64,000 nt of DNA from Actinoalloteichus caeruleus DSM 43889. GTDB lineage: Bacteria; Actinomycetota; Actinomycetes; Mycobacteriales; Pseudonocardiaceae. Both the position numbers and the translations under genes were made by a program. The notes beneath the pieces were generated by a model that searched no databases, was not told where the DNA came from, and saw only the letters and a list, made by a program, of their open reading frames with translations. Shown piece after piece: positions 25,428 through 34,851 of the stretch. Each line of letters opens with the position of its first letter. Positions within the stretch are counted from its first letter, which is position 1. The DNA is taken from positions 5,642,001 to 5,706,000 of the forward strand of contig NZ_AUBJ02000001.1 in assembly GCF_000429185.2 (NCBI RefSeq). The letters are read 5' to 3'.

Positions 25428-25880
25428 GTGGCCGTCAAGATCAAGTTGATGCGGCTCGGCAAGATCCGCGCCCCGCACTACCGGATCGTCGTCGCCGACG
25501 CCAGGACCCGCCGTGATGGCAAGGCCATCGAGACGATCGGCAAGTACCACCCCACCCGCGAGCCCAGCTTCATCGAGGTGGACTCCGAGCGTGCCCAGTA
25601 CTGGCTGGGTGTCGGCGCGCAGCCGACGGAGCCCGTGCAGCGGCTCCTGGAGCTGACCGGCGACTGGCAGAAGTTCAAGGGCCTCCCCGTCCCGGAGGGC
25701 GCCCTGAAGCAGGCCGAGCCCAAGCCGGACAAGCAGGCGCTGTTCAACGCCGCGCTGGCCGCCGCCGGTGAGGAGCCGGTGACCGAGGCCACGACGCCGA
25801 AGAAGAAGTCGACGAAGAAGAGCGACAAGGCCGACGCGTCCGAGGCCGAGGGCGAGAAGAACGAGGGCGGCCAGGAGTGA
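25428..25880 (+). CDS. rpsP: 30S ribosomal protein S16
   Basis: The 150-residue S16 protein of the small ribosomal subunit. The core [20 protein letters not shown] and [19 protein letters not shown] is typical; a Lys/Glu-rich tail after ~residue 115 ([13 protein letters not shown]...) makes it longer than the ~85-residue proteobacterial form, as usual in actinobacteria. The GTG at 25428 encodes the conserved start and has GAGGAG about 10 nt upstream. It leads the classical operon rpsP-khpA-rimM-trmD. Confidence 0.97.
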   Translation: MAVKIKLMRLGKIRAPHYRIVVADARTRRDGKAIETIGKYHPTREPSFIEVDSERAQYWLGVGAQPTEPVQRLLELTGDWQKFKGLPVPEGALKQAEPKPDKQALFNAALAAAGEEPVTEATTPKKKSTKKSDKADASEAEGEKNEGGQE

Positions 25881-26116
25881 GTGTCCTGGCGGACGCCCTG
25901 GAGCATCTCGTCAGGGGCATCGTGGCGAACCCGGACGATGTCCGGGTCCAGCTCATCACCACCCGGCGGGGACGCACCCTCGAGGTGCACGTGCATCCCG
26001 ACGACCTGGGCAAGGTCATCGGCCGTGGTGGTCGCACCGCGACCGCCCTGCGGACCGTGATGGCCGGCATCGGTGGCCGCGGTCTGCGGGTCGACGTGGT
26101 CGACACCGACAGGTGA
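25877..26116 (+). CDS. khpA: KH-domain RNA-binding protein KhpA
   Basis: A 79-residue protein that is essentially one KH domain. The RNA-binding GxxG loop is in [17 protein letters not shown], preceded by [11 protein letters not shown]. KhpA, often with KhpB, binds small RNAs and mRNAs and affects cell elongation in Gram-positives. Its GTG overlaps the rpsP stop as GTGA, so translation is coupled; rimM begins 8 bp after its stop. Confidence 0.95.
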   Translation: MSVLADALEHLVRGIVANPDDVRVQLITTRRGRTLEVHVHPDDLGKVIGRGGRTATALRTVMAGIGGRGLRVDVVDTDR

Positions 26117-26123
26117 GCGTGGT

Positions 26124-26678
26124 GTGGCAGTGGTGAACACCGCCAGGCCAGGGGAGTCCGCCCTCCTCGTTGGCCGGGTCGTCCGCCCGCACGGTGTCCG
26201 TGGGGAGCTGGTCGTCGAGGTCCGGACCGACTCCCCCGAGGAGCGGTTCGCCGTCGGCACCACGCTCGACGGTCGCCTGCGGGACGGCAGCACCCGGACC
26301 TTCACGGTGACAGCCGCCCGGAACCATTCCGGGCGGCTGCTGCTCACCCTCGACGGTGTCGTGGGGCGCGACGCGGCGGAGGAGCTGCGCGGCACCCTGC
26401 TCACCGTGGACCGCGCGGCGCTGCCCCCGACCGGCGATCCGGACGAGTACTACGACCACCAGTTGGAGGGTCTGCGGGCCGAGCTCCCCGACGGCAGCGA
26501 GATCGGTCAGGTCGTCGAGGTGGTCCACGGCGCCGGCGCCGACCTCCTCTCGATCCGAGCCCCGGAGCGGGCCGACCGCGTCCTCGTCCCCTTCGTGCGG
26601 GCGATCGTGCCCGAGGTCCACCTCGACGAGGGGCGGTTGGTCGTCGACCCGCCCGAGGGGCTGCTCGACGAGACCTGA
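26124..26678 (+). CDS. rimM: Ribosome maturation factor RimM
   Basis: A ~184-residue factor that binds S19 and assists 30S head maturation. The N-terminal RimM domain begins [20 protein letters not shown], and the PRC-barrel part contains [10 protein letters not shown] and [14 protein letters not shown]. Starts at GTG 26124, 26130 and 26133 are possible; 26124 is chosen because an AGGTGAG sequence lies 6 nt upstream. It is third in the rpsP operon, with trmD downstream. Confidence 0.95.
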   Translation: MAVVNTARPGESALLVGRVVRPHGVRGELVVEVRTDSPEERFAVGTTLDGRLRDGSTRTFTVTAARNHSGRLLLTLDGVVGRDAAEELRGTLLTVDRAALPPTGDPDEYYDHQLEGLRAELPDGSEIGQVVEVVHGAGADLLSIRAPERADRVLVPFVRAIVPEVHLDEGRLVVDPPEGLLDET

Positions 26679-26852
26679 GGGCCCGCCGTGCCGCGAGCCG
26701 TGGCCGCCGCCGTGCCGGGGGTGGGTGCGCGTCCTCGCGGTTCGGCGTCCGATCCTCGCGGTTCGGCTCCGAGGCGCCGCTCCTCCCGGTCGCCCGGGTC
26801 GATCCCGTCCCCGATGACCGCATCCACCCCCGTGAACGTTCAGGGAGCGCCG

Positions 26853-27671
26853 TTGCGCATCGACGTGATCACCATCTTCCCCGAGTACCTGGCGCCACTG
26901 CGCGCGGCACTGCTCGGCAAGGCCGTCGACCGCGGCCTGGTGGAGATCGGCGTGCACGACCTCAGGTCCTGGACGCACGACGTGCACCGCACCGTGGACG
27001 ACAGCCCGTACGGTGGCGGGCCGGGCATGGTGATGAAGCCCGACGTGTGGGGCGAGGCCCTTGACGCGGTCTGCCCGGCCCCGGACCCCGAGGACGCCGG
27101 GGGCAGGGCTCCTGTCCTGGTGGTCCCCACCCCGGCGGGACGCCGGTTCGACCAGGCCCTCGCCCGCGAGCTGGCCGAGGAACCGAGGCTGGTCTTCGCC
27201 TGCGGGCGGTACGAGGGGATCGACCAGCGGGTGGTCGACGAGGCCGAGGGGCGGATGCGCGTCCTGGAGGTCTCCATCGGTGACTACGTGCTGGTGGGCG
27301 GGGAGGTCGCCACCCTGGTCATGGTCGAGGCGGTGGCACGGCTGATCCCCGGCGTGCTGGGCAACCCCGTCTCGGCGTCGGAGGACTCCTTCTCGGACGG
27401 CCTGCTGGAGGGCCCCTGCTACACCCGTCCCGAGGTGTGGCGGGGCAGGGCGGTGCCCGACGTCCTGCGCTCCGGCAACCACGCGGCGGTGGACCGGTGG
27501 CGGCGGGACCGGGCGCTGGAGCGCACCCTCCGTCGTCGACCGGACCTGCTCGACGCCCTGCCGCCGGAGGAGCTCTCCCGTGCCGACCGCGCGTTCCTCG
27601 CCGGGCTGGAGGAAGGGTCTCCGCAGGTCGGGGCCGATGGTGGCGGCGCGGGAGCCGGCCCGATTTCCTGA
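26853..27671 (+). CDS. trmD: tRNA (guanine-N1-)-methyltransferase
   Basis: TrmD methylates G37 of tRNAs using SAM, preventing frameshifting. The SPOUT knot fold is evident: [15 protein letters not shown] at the start, [30 protein letters not shown], and [21 protein letters not shown] choose the TTG at 26853 because it begins the conserved [10 protein letters not shown] stretch and has GGGAG 5 nt upstream; GTG 26832 and ATG 26814 are in-frame alternatives without such sites. The resulting 272 residues fit the family. The segment 26679-26852 carries no other gene. Confidence 0.94.
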   Translation: MRIDVITIFPEYLAPLRAALLGKAVDRGLVEIGVHDLRSWTHDVHRTVDDSPYGGGPGMVMKPDVWGEALDAVCPAPDPEDAGGRAPVLVVPTPAGRRFDQALARELAEEPRLVFACGRYEGIDQRVVDEAEGRMRVLEVSIGDYVLVGGEVATLVMVEAVARLIPGVLGNPVSASEDSFSDGLLEGPCYTRPEVWRGRAVPDVLRSGNHAAVDRWRRDRALERTLRRRPDLLDALPPEELSRADRAFLAGLEEGSPQVGADGGGAGAGPIS

Positions 27672-27688
27672 GACGATCCCGCCCGTGG

Positions 27689-27694
27689 CACACT
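27689..27694 (+). promoter_or_regulatory. Extended -10 TGG-CACACT for rplS
   Basis: TGGCACACT at 27686-27694 lies just after trmD and about 140 nt before rplS, suggesting rplS has its own promoter with a leader. The short inverted repeat GTTGCTGCAAC follows at 27701-27711. Confidence 0.35.
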
Positions 27695-27834
27695 GGGTGG
27701 GTTGCTGCAACCGGCAGACCAGCCGGCGCGCACCACAGACCACTCCGACGGCGAGCCCAGGCTGTGCCGACAGCGCGCGGCCGCGCCCCGCGGAGAGACG
27801 AAAGACCCGAGTGAATGGTGAGGACGGACCACCG

Positions 27835-28194
27835 ATGAACACCCTGGACGCTCTGGACGCTCAGTCGCTGCGTTCCGACATTCCCGCCTTCCGGCCGGGC
27901 GACACGCTGAAGGTTCACGTCCGCGTCATCGAGGGCTCTCGGGAGCGCGTGCAGGTGTTCCAGGGCGCCGTCATCCGGCGTCAGGGCGGCGGCATCCGCG
28001 AGACCTTCACCGTGCGTAAGGTCTCCTTCGGCGTCGGCGTCGAGCGGACCTTCCCGGTGCACTCCCCGAACATCGCCAAGATCGAGGTGGCGACCAGGGG
28101 TGACGTGCGGCGCGCCAAGCTGTACTACCTGCGTGAACTCCGCGGCAAGGCCGCCAAGATCAAGGAGAAGCGCGAAACGCCGACGGCCTCCTGA
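27835..28194 (+). CDS. rplS: 50S ribosomal protein L19
   Basis: The 119-residue L19 protein at the 30S-50S interface. Conserved stretches are [60 protein letters not shown] and [20 protein letters not shown]. The ATG at 27835 has GAGGAC 9 nt upstream. It follows trmD after 160 bp that contains a likely internal promoter and precedes lepB, the usual order. Confidence 0.97.
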   Translation: MNTLDALDAQSLRSDIPAFRPGDTLKVHVRVIEGSRERVQVFQGAVIRRQGGGIRETFTVRKVSFGVGVERTFPVHSPNIAKIEVATRGDVRRAKLYYLRELRGKAAKIKEKRETPTAS

Positions 28195-28216
28195 GTCCCT
28201 TGTGGATCACGTAGCG

Positions 28217-28222
28217 TAGTCT
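28217..28222 (+). promoter_or_regulatory. -10 box TAGTCT for lepB (leaderless)
   Basis: TAGTCT is followed by six nucleotides (GAGGCG) and the GTG of lepB at 28229, placing the transcription start on the start codon. No clear -35. Confidence 0.45.
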
Positions 28223-28228
28223 GAGGCG

Positions 28229-29209
28229 GTGGCGGACTTCGTGCCCTCGAACACACCCCAGGGCGATCCAGACCAGCCCAAGCCCGACCCAGCGCCTCGG
28301 CCCGGCTCCGAGCAGGGCCCGCCGTCCGACGGTGGGCGACATAGCTCGGAGCCGGTGAGCGACGAGGCCACCGCTGGCGAGGGCGCGGGCGGTGCGGGTG
28401 AGAAGGAGCAGAAGAAGGGCTCCTTCTGGCGCGAACTGGTCGTCCTGGTGGGCATCGCCGTGGTGCTGACCATCGTCATCCAGGCCTTCATCGCCCGGGT
28501 CTACGTGATCCCCTCGCAGTCGATGGAGGAGACCCTCCACGGCTGCAACGGCTGCACCAACGACCGGGTGCTGGTGGACAAGATGACCTACCGGTTCACC
28601 GACCCGAGCCCTGGCGACGTGGTGGTGTTCCGGGGGCCGGCGACGTGGACCGAGAACGAGATCCCTCCGCAGCGGTCCGACAACCCGGTGGTGAGCTTCT
28701 TCCAGTCCATCGGTGGGCTGGTGGGCATGGCGCCGCCGGACAACCGCGAGTTCGTCAAGCGGGTGATCGCGACCGGCGGGCAGACCGTCGAGTGCTGCGA
28801 CGAGGAGAACCGCGTACTCGTCGACGGGGAACCGCTGGACGAGACCTACGTCTACTGGCAGCCGAACCGGGGTAACACCCAGGAGGCCTTCGGCCCGGTC
28901 ACCGTGCCCGCCGACCACCTCTGGATGATGGGCGACAACCGCAACAACTCCCTGGACTCCCGAGTGCAGGGCGGCGGTGGTGAGCGGGGCTCGGTGCCCG
29001 TGGACGACGTGATCGGCAAAGCCCGGTTCATCGTGCTTCCCCCGCAGCGCTGGCAGGGCATCGGTGACGATGATCCGCAGCGGACGGGGCAGGCGCTGAG
29101 CGCGCCGGCCTGGCACGGCGCCATCCCCGCCGGGATCGGTCTCGCGGCCGCCTTCCCGACGTTGTGGATCGGACGGCGGCTGCTCTCGCTGCGTCGGCGG
29201 GACGACTGA
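28229..29209 (+). CDS. lepB: Type I signal peptidase
   Basis: A 326-residue membrane-bound signal peptidase that cleaves signal peptides after Sec/Tat export. A long hydrophilic N-terminus (~65 residues) precedes a TM helix ([19 protein letters not shown]). The catalytic Ser98 is in [11 protein letters not shown] and the catalytic Lys177 in [13 protein letters not shown]; the [11 protein letters not shown] box is present. A second hydrophobic segment near the C-terminus may be another TM helix. The GTG at 28229 appears leaderless. lepB-rnhB-DUF2469 is the standard actinobacterial order. Confidence 0.96.
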   Translation: MADFVPSNTPQGDPDQPKPDPAPRPGSEQGPPSDGGRHSSEPVSDEATAGEGAGGAGEKEQKKGSFWRELVVLVGIAVVLTIVIQAFIARVYVIPSQSMEETLHGCNGCTNDRVLVDKMTYRFTDPSPGDVVVFRGPATWTENEIPPQRSDNPVVSFFQSIGGLVGMAPPDNREFVKRVIATGGQTVECCDEENRVLVDGEPLDETYVYWQPNRGNTQEAFGPVTVPADHLWMMGDNRNNSLDSRVQGGGGERGSVPVDDVIGKARFIVLPPQRWQGIGDDDPQRTGQALSAPAWHGAIPAGIGLAAAFPTLWIGRRLLSLRRRDD

Positions 29210-29223
29210 CGGCTGGGACTGGC

Positions 29224-29958
29224 ATGGTGGACGCCGAACCAGGGTTACCGCGGCCGCCCAGGGCCGTGGTCCGGCGGAGTCTCGGCAACTGGGCGTTGCA
29301 GTCCGCGCTCGACCGGCGCGGGCTGGGCCCGGTGGCCGGGGTGGACGAGGCCGGTCGCGGGGCCTGCGCCGGCCCGCTGGTGATCGCGGCCTGCGTCCTC
29401 CGGCCCAGGGACTCGGAACGCCTGCCCGGGCTGACCGACTCCAAGCTCCTCACCGCCCTGGCCCGGGAACGGCTCTACGACCAGGTGGTCGACCGCGCGG
29501 TCGCGTTCTCGGTGGTGTCGGTGCCGGCGGAGCGGGTCGACGCGCTGGGGGTGCATGTCGCCAACCTCGAGGGCATGCGCCGGGCGGTGGCACGGCTTCC
29601 GGTGCATCCCGGGTACGTGCTCACCGACGGGTTCCGGGTGCCCGGCCTGACGGCGCCGAACCTCGCGGTGGTCAAGGGCGACCTGGTCGCCGCGTGCGTG
29701 GCGGCGGCCTCCGTGCTGGCCAAGGTGACCCGGGACCGGGCGATGGCCCGGATGGACCAGCGGTACCCCGGGTACGGTTTCGCCGTGCACAAGGGGTACT
29801 GCACGGCGGACCACGCCGAGGCCCTGAGGGAGTACGGTCCGTGCGCGGAGCACCGCTTCTCCTACTCCAACGTTCGGGAGGCTGCCGGTCACAGGGTGAC
29901 GAGCAGTCGAACGTCGCCGGTCGGAGGGGGTGCGCCAGAGCCCGTGGCGATCAGCTGA
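29224..29958 (+). CDS. rnhB: Ribonuclease HII
   Basis: A 244-residue RNase HII that removes ribonucleotides from DNA-RNA hybrids. Catalytic residues D41-E42 lie in [20 protein letters not shown], a third Asp in [11 protein letters not shown], and the RDRAMARMD segment supplies the fourth; [18 protein letters not shown] is the conserved C-terminal block. The ATG at 29224, 15 bp after lepB, fits the family length. The last ~25 residues are non-conserved. Confidence 0.96.
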   Translation: MVDAEPGLPRPPRAVVRRSLGNWALQSALDRRGLGPVAGVDEAGRGACAGPLVIAACVLRPRDSERLPGLTDSKLLTALARERLYDQVVDRAVAFSVVSVPAERVDALGVHVANLEGMRRAVARLPVHPGYVLTDGFRVPGLTAPNLAVVKGDLVAACVAAASVLAKVTRDRAMARMDQRYPGYGFAVHKGYCTADHAEALREYGPCAEHRFSYSNVREAAGHRVTSSRTSPVGGGAPEPVAIS

Positions 29959-30044
29959 TGGTCGCCGCTCGTGTTGAGGAAGAGTGTCGTGGACAATGAG
30001 GCCCGCATCACCGGTGCTTCGGCGGTAGGGAGGGTTCGGACTCG

Positions 30045-30371
30045 ATGAGTTCCGAGGATCTCGAGAAGTACGAGACCGAAATGGAGCTGCAGCTCTACCG
30101 GGAGTACCGCGACATCGTCGGTCAGTTCTCGTACGTGGTGGAGACGGAGCGGCGGTTCTACCTGGCCAACGCCGTGGACGTCCAGGTGCGCAACTCGGAG
30201 GGCGAGGTCTACTTCGAGGTGCGGATGTCCGACGCCTGGGTGTGGGACATGTACCGACCAGCCCGTTTCGTGAAGAACGTCCGGGTCATCACCTTCAAGG
30301 ACGTCAACGTCGAGGAACTCGACAAGCCCGAGTTGCGGCTACCCGAGAACGGCCCCTTCTCCTCCGGCTGA
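30045..30371 (+). CDS. DUF2469 protein
   Basis: A 108-residue actinobacteria-specific protein (Mycobacterium Rv2901c type). It begins [20 protein letters not shown], continues [17 protein letters not shown] and [18 protein letters not shown], and is highly acidic in its first third. The function is unknown but the gene is almost always next to rnhB, as here. In relatives yraN, comM and dprA follow; here the next 500 bp are empty. Confidence 0.95.
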   Translation: MSSEDLEKYETEMELQLYREYRDIVGQFSYVVETERRFYLANAVDVQVRNSEGEVYFEVRMSDAWVWDMYRPARFVKNVRVITFKDVNVEELDKPELRLPENGPFSSG

Positions 30372-30871
30372 CGCGGCGCGTCGCCCGGTCGCGGCGTGGC
30401 GGGGCCCCGATCCCGGTTCGTCCGGACCGGACTGGGACGGCCAGCGGGACTCGGGTCGCCCCGGCCGAGGCGCGCGGGGACGCGAACGGAACCCCGTCCC
30501 ACCGCCGGGCTGACGCCTCTGGTGAGGCCGGGGAGGGGAGCCGGTCCCCCGACCGGGACGCCCGGCCCGTCCCCTCCGGGGAGGAGCGGCCGGGGGAGGG
30601 GAGGCCGCGAGGCCACCCCCCGAGGCACCGGCGGCCAGGACGGGTGGCGCCCGTCGATCCCTCCCCGGCGACCGCGCGGGTCGGCTGGTCAGACCTCGGC
30701 CGACTTGGGAGGGTGGACCAGGTGCACCCCCACGATCCCCCGAGGTCCCCGTCGAGCCCAGCACCCGACGGGGCGGAAGCGCCACGACGGCCCGCCTCGG
30801 ACCGGGGCGAGCGCGCTCCCCTTCCCCGCGGCGACGGTGGGGCGACCGCCCAGGCCGCACCCCGCCCAGCC
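30372..30871. other. Gene-free GC-rich region where yraN-comM-dprA are expected
   Basis: About 500 bp with no recognisable coding sequence. It has several G/C-run inverted motifs (CCCCTCCGGGGAGG and GGGGAGGGGAG types). All open frames are Arg/Pro/Gly-rich shadows. No remnant of UPF0102 endonuclease, Mg-chelatase-like ComM or DprA could be recognised. Confidence 0.5.
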
Positions 30872-31816
30872 GTGACCGGACAGGCGGAGGCCGTCTCCTC
30901 GACGACCGCCGAGCAACTGCTGGCCGACTACCGACGGCACCTGCGCGCCGAACGGAACCTGTCGGCCCACACGGTCCGCGCCTACCTGGGCGACCTGCGC
31001 GAGCTCCTCGCCCAGCTCCCCGGAGCCCCCGACGCCGTACCGCTCGACCCGCTCCCGCTCGACATCACCCTGCTGCGGGCCTGGCTGGCCACACGCCACG
31101 CCGAGGGGGCCAGCAGGAGCACCCTCGCGCGCCGCGCCGCCGCCGCCCGAGCCTTCACCGCCTGGGCCACCCGGCGAGGCCTCCTCCCCTCCGACCCCGG
31201 GCCTCGGTTGCGTGCTCCCCGCGTGCGGCGCGCGCTGCCCTCCGTCCTGCGCCCCGACCAGGCGGCGACGGCGCTTCGCGCGGCGGAGCGGGCCACCGCC
31301 GACGGCGACCCGGTGGCGCTGCGTGACCACGCCGTGGTCGAACTCCTGTACGCGACCGGGGTCCGGGTGGCAGAACTCTGCGCGCTGGACGTGGACGACG
31401 TGCGGCGTGCGGACCGCCTCCTGGTGGTGCGGGGCAAGGGCGACCGGGAACGCGCCGTGCCGTTCGGTGTCCCCGCCGAACGTGCGCTGGCGGCGTGGCT
31501 CGAACGAGGACGACCCAGCTTGACCAGGTCGGATTCGCCCCCAGCCGTCTTCCTCGGGGTGCGCGGCGGTCGACTCGGCGTCCGGGCGGCACGCACGATC
31601 GCGCACCAGACCGCCGCGGCGGCTCCCGGCGCTCCGGACGTGGGACCGCACGGATTCCGGCACTCGGCGGCCACCCACCTCCTCGAGGGCGGGGCTGACC
31701 TCCGCAGCGTACAGGAGTTGCTCGGTCACGCTACGCTCGCAACAACCCAGTTCTACACACACGTCACCGTCGAACGGCTAAAGGCAATCCATGACCGAAC
31801 CCACCCCCGTTCCTGA
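30872..31816 (+). CDS. xerC: Tyrosine recombinase XerC
   Basis: A 314-residue XerC-type recombinase that resolves chromosome dimers at dif with XerD. The N-terminal SAM-like domain ([20 protein letters not shown]) is followed by the catalytic domain with [12 protein letters not shown] (Arg I), [27 protein letters not shown] (H-x-x-R), [15 protein letters not shown] (Tyr nucleophile). The start is uncertain: GTG at 30872 precedes the conserved region by ~10 residues but has no ribosome binding site. The 3' end overlaps the sigma factor gene by 26 bp. Confidence 0.94.
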   Translation: MTGQAEAVSSTTAEQLLADYRRHLRAERNLSAHTVRAYLGDLRELLAQLPGAPDAVPLDPLPLDITLLRAWLATRHAEGASRSTLARRAAAARAFTAWATRRGLLPSDPGPRLRAPRVRRALPSVLRPDQAATALRAAERATADGDPVALRDHAVVELLYATGVRVAELCALDVDDVRRADRLLVVRGKGDRERAVPFGVPAERALAAWLERGRPSLTRSDSPPAVFLGVRGGRLGVRAARTIAHQTAAAAPGAPDVGPHGFRHSAATHLLEGGADLRSVQELLGHATLATTQFYTHVTVERLKAIHDRTHPRS

Positions 31817-32780
31817 CGATGTTGGGGGAGGTTCCCGTACGGCCATCGCGCGTCACCAGCAGGAGCATGGCGCCACGGTCGGTGGCGACCGCGCCATCCG
31901 CTCAGCTCGGTCGGGGACTGCTCCAGCGACACCCTCACAGCCAGCCCAGCCCACCGCCGGGTCGTACCGCTCCCGCGTCACTCGGCGTGACGCCCCGTCC
32001 TCCGGTGATCCGCGCAGCGCCGACGACGTGGAAGCCGGCATCGTCGCGCTCTGGCGCTCCTACGGCGCGGCGCGGCAGCAGGCGCTCCGGGACAGACTGG
32101 TCCTGCACTACGCGCCCCTCGTGAAGTACGTCGCCGGCCGGGTCGGCACCGGACTGCCAGCCCACGTCGACGTCGCCGACCTGGTGCAGTCCGGGATCTT
32201 CGGCCTGGTCGACGCCATCGAGAAGTTCGAACCCGAACGTGGCCTGAAGTTCGAGACCTACGCGATGCAACGCATCCGGGGAGCCATCCTGGACGACCTG
32301 CGCGCCCAGGACTGGGTGCCCCGGTCGGTCCGCAGCAGGGCGAGGGACCTGGAACGAGCACAGGAACGCCTGGAGGCCCGGTTGCAACGCACCGCCTCCG
32401 ACGGCGAACTGGCCCATGAGCTGGGTATCGGCGTCTCCGAGTTGCGGGACCTCTTCGCGCAGGTCCAGCTCACCAGCGTCGTCGCCCTCGACGAACTCAT
32501 CGCCGCCGGGCGGGGGAGTGCCTCCCTTGCCGAGACCCTCCCCGACGAACGCGCCGAGGACCCGGTCGCGAACCTGATCGACGGGGACAGCCGCCGCCAG
32601 CTCGCGTCGGCCATCGCGCAGCTCACCGAGCGGGACCGGATCGTGGTCACCCTGTACTACTTCGAGAACCTCACCCTCGCCGAGATCGGACGGGTCCTGG
32701 GTGTCACCGAGTCCCGGGTCTGCCAACTGCACACCCGGGCCGTGCTGCGGCTGCGCACGAGGTTGACCGGCCAGTCCTGA
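31791..32780 (+). CDS. whiG: FliA/WhiG-family RNA polymerase sigma factor
   Basis: A 329-residue sigma-28-type factor. Region 2 ([57 protein letters not shown]), region 3 ([37 protein letters not shown]) and region 4 ([40 protein letters not shown]) are intact and match Streptomyces WhiG, which commits aerial hyphae to sporulation. The first ~75 residues are a non-conserved extension, so the true start may lie downstream of the ATG at 31791, which overlaps xerC. A shared hairpin terminator follows at 32792. Confidence 0.9.
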   Translation: MTEPTPVPDDVGGGSRTAIARHQQEHGATVGGDRAIRSARSGTAPATPSQPAQPTAGSYRSRVTRRDAPSSGDPRSADDVEAGIVALWRSYGAARQQALRDRLVLHYAPLVKYVAGRVGTGLPAHVDVADLVQSGIFGLVDAIEKFEPERGLKFETYAMQRIRGAILDDLRAQDWVPRSVRSRARDLERAQERLEARLQRTASDGELAHELGIGVSELRDLFAQVQLTSVVALDELIAAGRGSASLAETLPDERAEDPVANLIDGDSRRQLASAIAQLTERDRIVVTLYYFENLTLAEIGRVLGVTESRVCQLHTRAVLRLRTRLTGQS

Positions 32781-33476
32781 CCCCACTGTCGGGTGGGCGG
32801 TCCCGACCGGGCCGCCCACCACGGTCGGGGAGGACGCCTCCCAGGGCAGCAGCCGGGCACGTCGGCCGGGCAACAGGGTGAGCGGGTCGAGGTACTCCCC
32901 GTCGACGAGCGCTCCCCAGTGCAGGCAGGCCGCCGAGCAACCGGGGTGGGCGCCGTCGAGCCAGCCCAGCAGCGCGCCGCCCACGACGGGCTGTCCCACC
33001 CGGACGGCCGCGCGCACCGGTTCGTAGGTGGTGCGGAACCCACCGGCGTGGTCGACGGAGACCACGGGGCGGCCACCTACCGGGCCCGCGAAGAGCACCA
33101 CACCGTCGGCGGCGGCCAGCACCGGTCCACCGGGGGGAGCGGCGAGGTCGACCCCTCGGTGGCCTGGCCCGTAGGGGGTCAGCGGCCTGCTGAACAGGCG
33201 GACCACCTCGGCTCCACCGACAGGCGAGTGGGTCACCCCCGGCGGGGTGATGCTCGCCCGGTCGGGCGGAGGGCCCGGTGCCCGGTGGGGGCCGGAGCCG
33301 GGCGACGCCGGTGTGGGTGGCCGCTCCCACCGCCACCCTGCCGGGGACGCCGTCGCGGGCTCCGCGGCCCAGCCGCGCGGCGTGGGCGTGGGCACCGACG
33401 CGGACACCGCCAGCGCGGGGACGGTGAGCAGGGCCAGGGCGCGGGTGAGGCCGGTGGGCCGACGGGTGCGGGTCAT
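31935..33476 (-). CDS. Secreted M23-family metallopeptidase; frame lacks a stop before its terminator
   Basis: Signal peptide MTRTRRPTGLTRALALLTVP... ending near AAEPA, a Pro-rich linker, then a LytM/M23 domain: VVRLFSRPLTPYGPGHRG, VDLAAPPGGPVLAAADGVV, VSVDHAGGFRTTYEPVRA, QPVVGGALLGWLDG and SAACLHWGALVDGEYLDPL. The HxxxD-type ligands (HRGVD) and HxH-equivalent (CLHWG) are present; these enzymes cut or regulate cutting of peptidoglycan. Homologues end shortly after a motif like RLLPW, at about 32835 here. In this sequence no stop codon occurs in any minus frame between ~32760 and 32850, and the frame continues antisense through whiG to 31935. The conserved domain therefore ends near 32830; the tail beyond is probably not functional. 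The antisense overlap with whiG is not expected. Confidence 0.75.
   Translation of the reverse strand: MTRTRRPTGLTRALALLTVPALAVSASVPTPTPRGWAAEPATASPAGWRWERPPTPASPGSGPHRAPGPPPDRASITPPGVTHSPVGGAEVVRLFSRPLTPYGPGHRGVDLAAPPGGPVLAAADGVVLFAGPVGGRPVVSVDHAGGFRTTYEPVRAAVRVGQPVVGGALLGWLDGAHPGCSAACLHWGALVDGEYLDPLTLLPGRRARLLPWEASSPTVVGGPVGTAHPTVGSGLAGQPRAQPQHGPGVQLADPGLGDTQDPSDLGEGEVLEVVQGDHDPVPLGELRDGRRELAAAVPVDQVRDRVLGAFVGEGLGKGGTPPPGGDEFVEGDDAGELDLREEVPQLGDADTQLMGQFAVGGGALQPGLQAFLCSFQVPRPAADRPGHPVLGAQVVQDGSPDALHRVGLELQATFGFELLDGVDQAEDPGLHQVGDVDVGWQSGADPAGDVLHEGRVVQDQSVPERLLPRRAVGAPERDDAGFHVVGAARITGGRGVTPSDAGAVRPGGGLGWL
32792..32820. terminator. Bidirectional hairpin between whiG and the M23 gene
   Basis: A perfect 9-bp stem (GGTGGGCGG and complement) with an 11-nt loop begins 12 nt after the whiG stop. 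It lies between convergent genes and can act in both directions. It falls inside the extended M23 reading frame, which argues that the M23 mRNA should end here without a stop codon. Confidence 0.8.
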
Positions 33477-33824
33477 GTCCGGATCGTGCGCCGCCGGTGC
33501 CCCGGGCGACCAGCCACGCACCCGCGGGGTGTGGACAACTCGGCGCTGGGGATCGCCGAGGTTCCCAGCGCATCCCAGCCACCGGGGATCTTGCCGCAGG
33601 TCGTACACTGAGTGGTGCGGGCTGACACTGTGCGGTCCGACTTCGCGTGATCGCGCGCGTCGGCCGGGTTCTCCGGGCGGCACGGCATCCGGTGGTCCCG
33701 ACCTCACCCTACGGGGTGGTCGGGCTCCGATGGCGGCGCGACACCAGGACAGCGGGCCAACCACCCGCTGTGACAACCACCAGCGCGCCTCGGCGCGCCC
33801 GAGAACACGAGGTGCTAACCGGCC
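33477..33824. promoter_or_regulatory. Divergent region and rpsB leader
   Basis: 348 bp between the M23 and rpsB genes. TACACT at 33604-33609 is a plausible rpsB -10, giving a leader of about 210 nt that could carry S2-dependent autoregulation. A specific S2-binding structure was not recognised. Confidence 0.4.
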
Positions 33825-34658
33825 ATGGCCGTCGTCACCATGAAGCAGCTGCTCGACAGCGGCGTGCACTTCGGGCACCAGACCCGTCGTTGGAACCCGA
33901 AGATGAAGCGCTACATCTTCACCGAGCGCAACGGCATCTACATCATCGACCTCCAGCAGACGCTGACCTACATCGACCGGGCCTTCGAGTTCATCAGGGA
34001 GACCGTCGCCCACGGCGGCACCATCCTGTTCGTCGGCACGAAGAAGCAGGCGCAGGAGGCCATCTCCGAGCAGGCCCTCCGCGTGGGGATGCCCTACGTC
34101 AACCAGCGCTGGCTGGGCGGCATGCTCACCAACTTCTCCACGGTGCACAAGCGCCTCCAGCGGCTCAAGGAGCTGGAGTCCATGGAGCAGACCGGGGGCT
34201 TCGAGGGTCGCACCAAGAAGGAGATCCTCATGCTGACCCGGGAGAAGGACAAGCTGGAGCGGACCCTCGGCGGTATCCGCGACATGGCCAAGGTCCCGAG
34301 CGCGGTGTGGATCGTCGACACCAAGAAGGAGCACATCGCCGTCGGTGAGGCCCGGAAGCTGGGCATCCCGGTGGTGGCGGTGCTCGACACCAACTGCGAC
34401 CCCGACGAGGTCGACTACCCGATCCCGGGCAACGACGACGCCATCCGGTCCGCGGCGCTGCTGACCAGGGTCGTGGCCGACGGTGTCGCGCAGGGCCTGA
34501 TGGCCCGCTCCGGCCGAGGCAACGCCCCGGAGGGCCAGGAGAAGCCGGAGCCGGGCGTCGCCAACGACGAGCCGCTGGCCGAGTGGGAGCAGGAGCTGCT
34601 CGCCGGTGCCGCCAGCGAGGGCGAGAAGCAGGGCAGCGAGCAGCCCGCCCAGGCCTGA
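33825..34658 (+). CDS. rpsB: 30S ribosomal protein S2
   Basis: The 277-residue S2 protein, last to join the 30S subunit. Conserved blocks: [110 protein letters not shown]. The acidic ~45-residue C-terminal tail is typical of actinobacteria. The ATG at 33825 has GAGGTG upstream. It is followed by a strong hairpin and then tsf. Confidence 0.98.
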   Translation: MAVVTMKQLLDSGVHFGHQTRRWNPKMKRYIFTERNGIYIIDLQQTLTYIDRAFEFIRETVAHGGTILFVGTKKQAQEAISEQALRVGMPYVNQRWLGGMLTNFSTVHKRLQRLKELESMEQTGGFEGRTKKEILMLTREKDKLERTLGGIRDMAKVPSAVWIVDTKKEHIAVGEARKLGIPVVAVLDTNCDPDEVDYPIPGNDDAIRSAALLTRVVADGVAQGLMARSGRGNAPEGQEKPEPGVANDEPLAEWEQELLAGAASEGEKQGSEQPAQA

Positions 34659-34737
34659 TCGCAGCCGGACCGCCGACGCCGCCCGGGCGGCGTCACGCGT
34701 CGGACGAGAGCGGTTCCACCGCTCCGCCACCGTCAGC

Positions 34738-34769
34738 ACGGGGCACCCGCGACCACGCGGGTGCCCCGT
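34738..34769 (+). terminator. Attenuator/terminator hairpin between rpsB and tsf
   Basis: A perfect 14-bp stem (ACGGGGCACCCGCG and complement) with a 4-nt ACCA loop, followed by GTTCC. It lies 80 nt after rpsB and 82 nt before tsf. It may reduce read-through, setting the S2:EF-Ts ratio. Confidence 0.85.
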
Positions 34770-34851
34770 TCCCCGGGGTCACCAGACACTCACCCGCGCC
34801 GCGCGGTGCCGGCCAGCGGGTACGCAACGACGAGAAGGACTGACGACGCAC

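Noticed and set aside
33477-34739. Upstream extension of the M23 frame antisense to rpsB
   Set aside because: rpsB is complete and conserved; the M23 protein begins with a clear signal peptide at ATG 33476.
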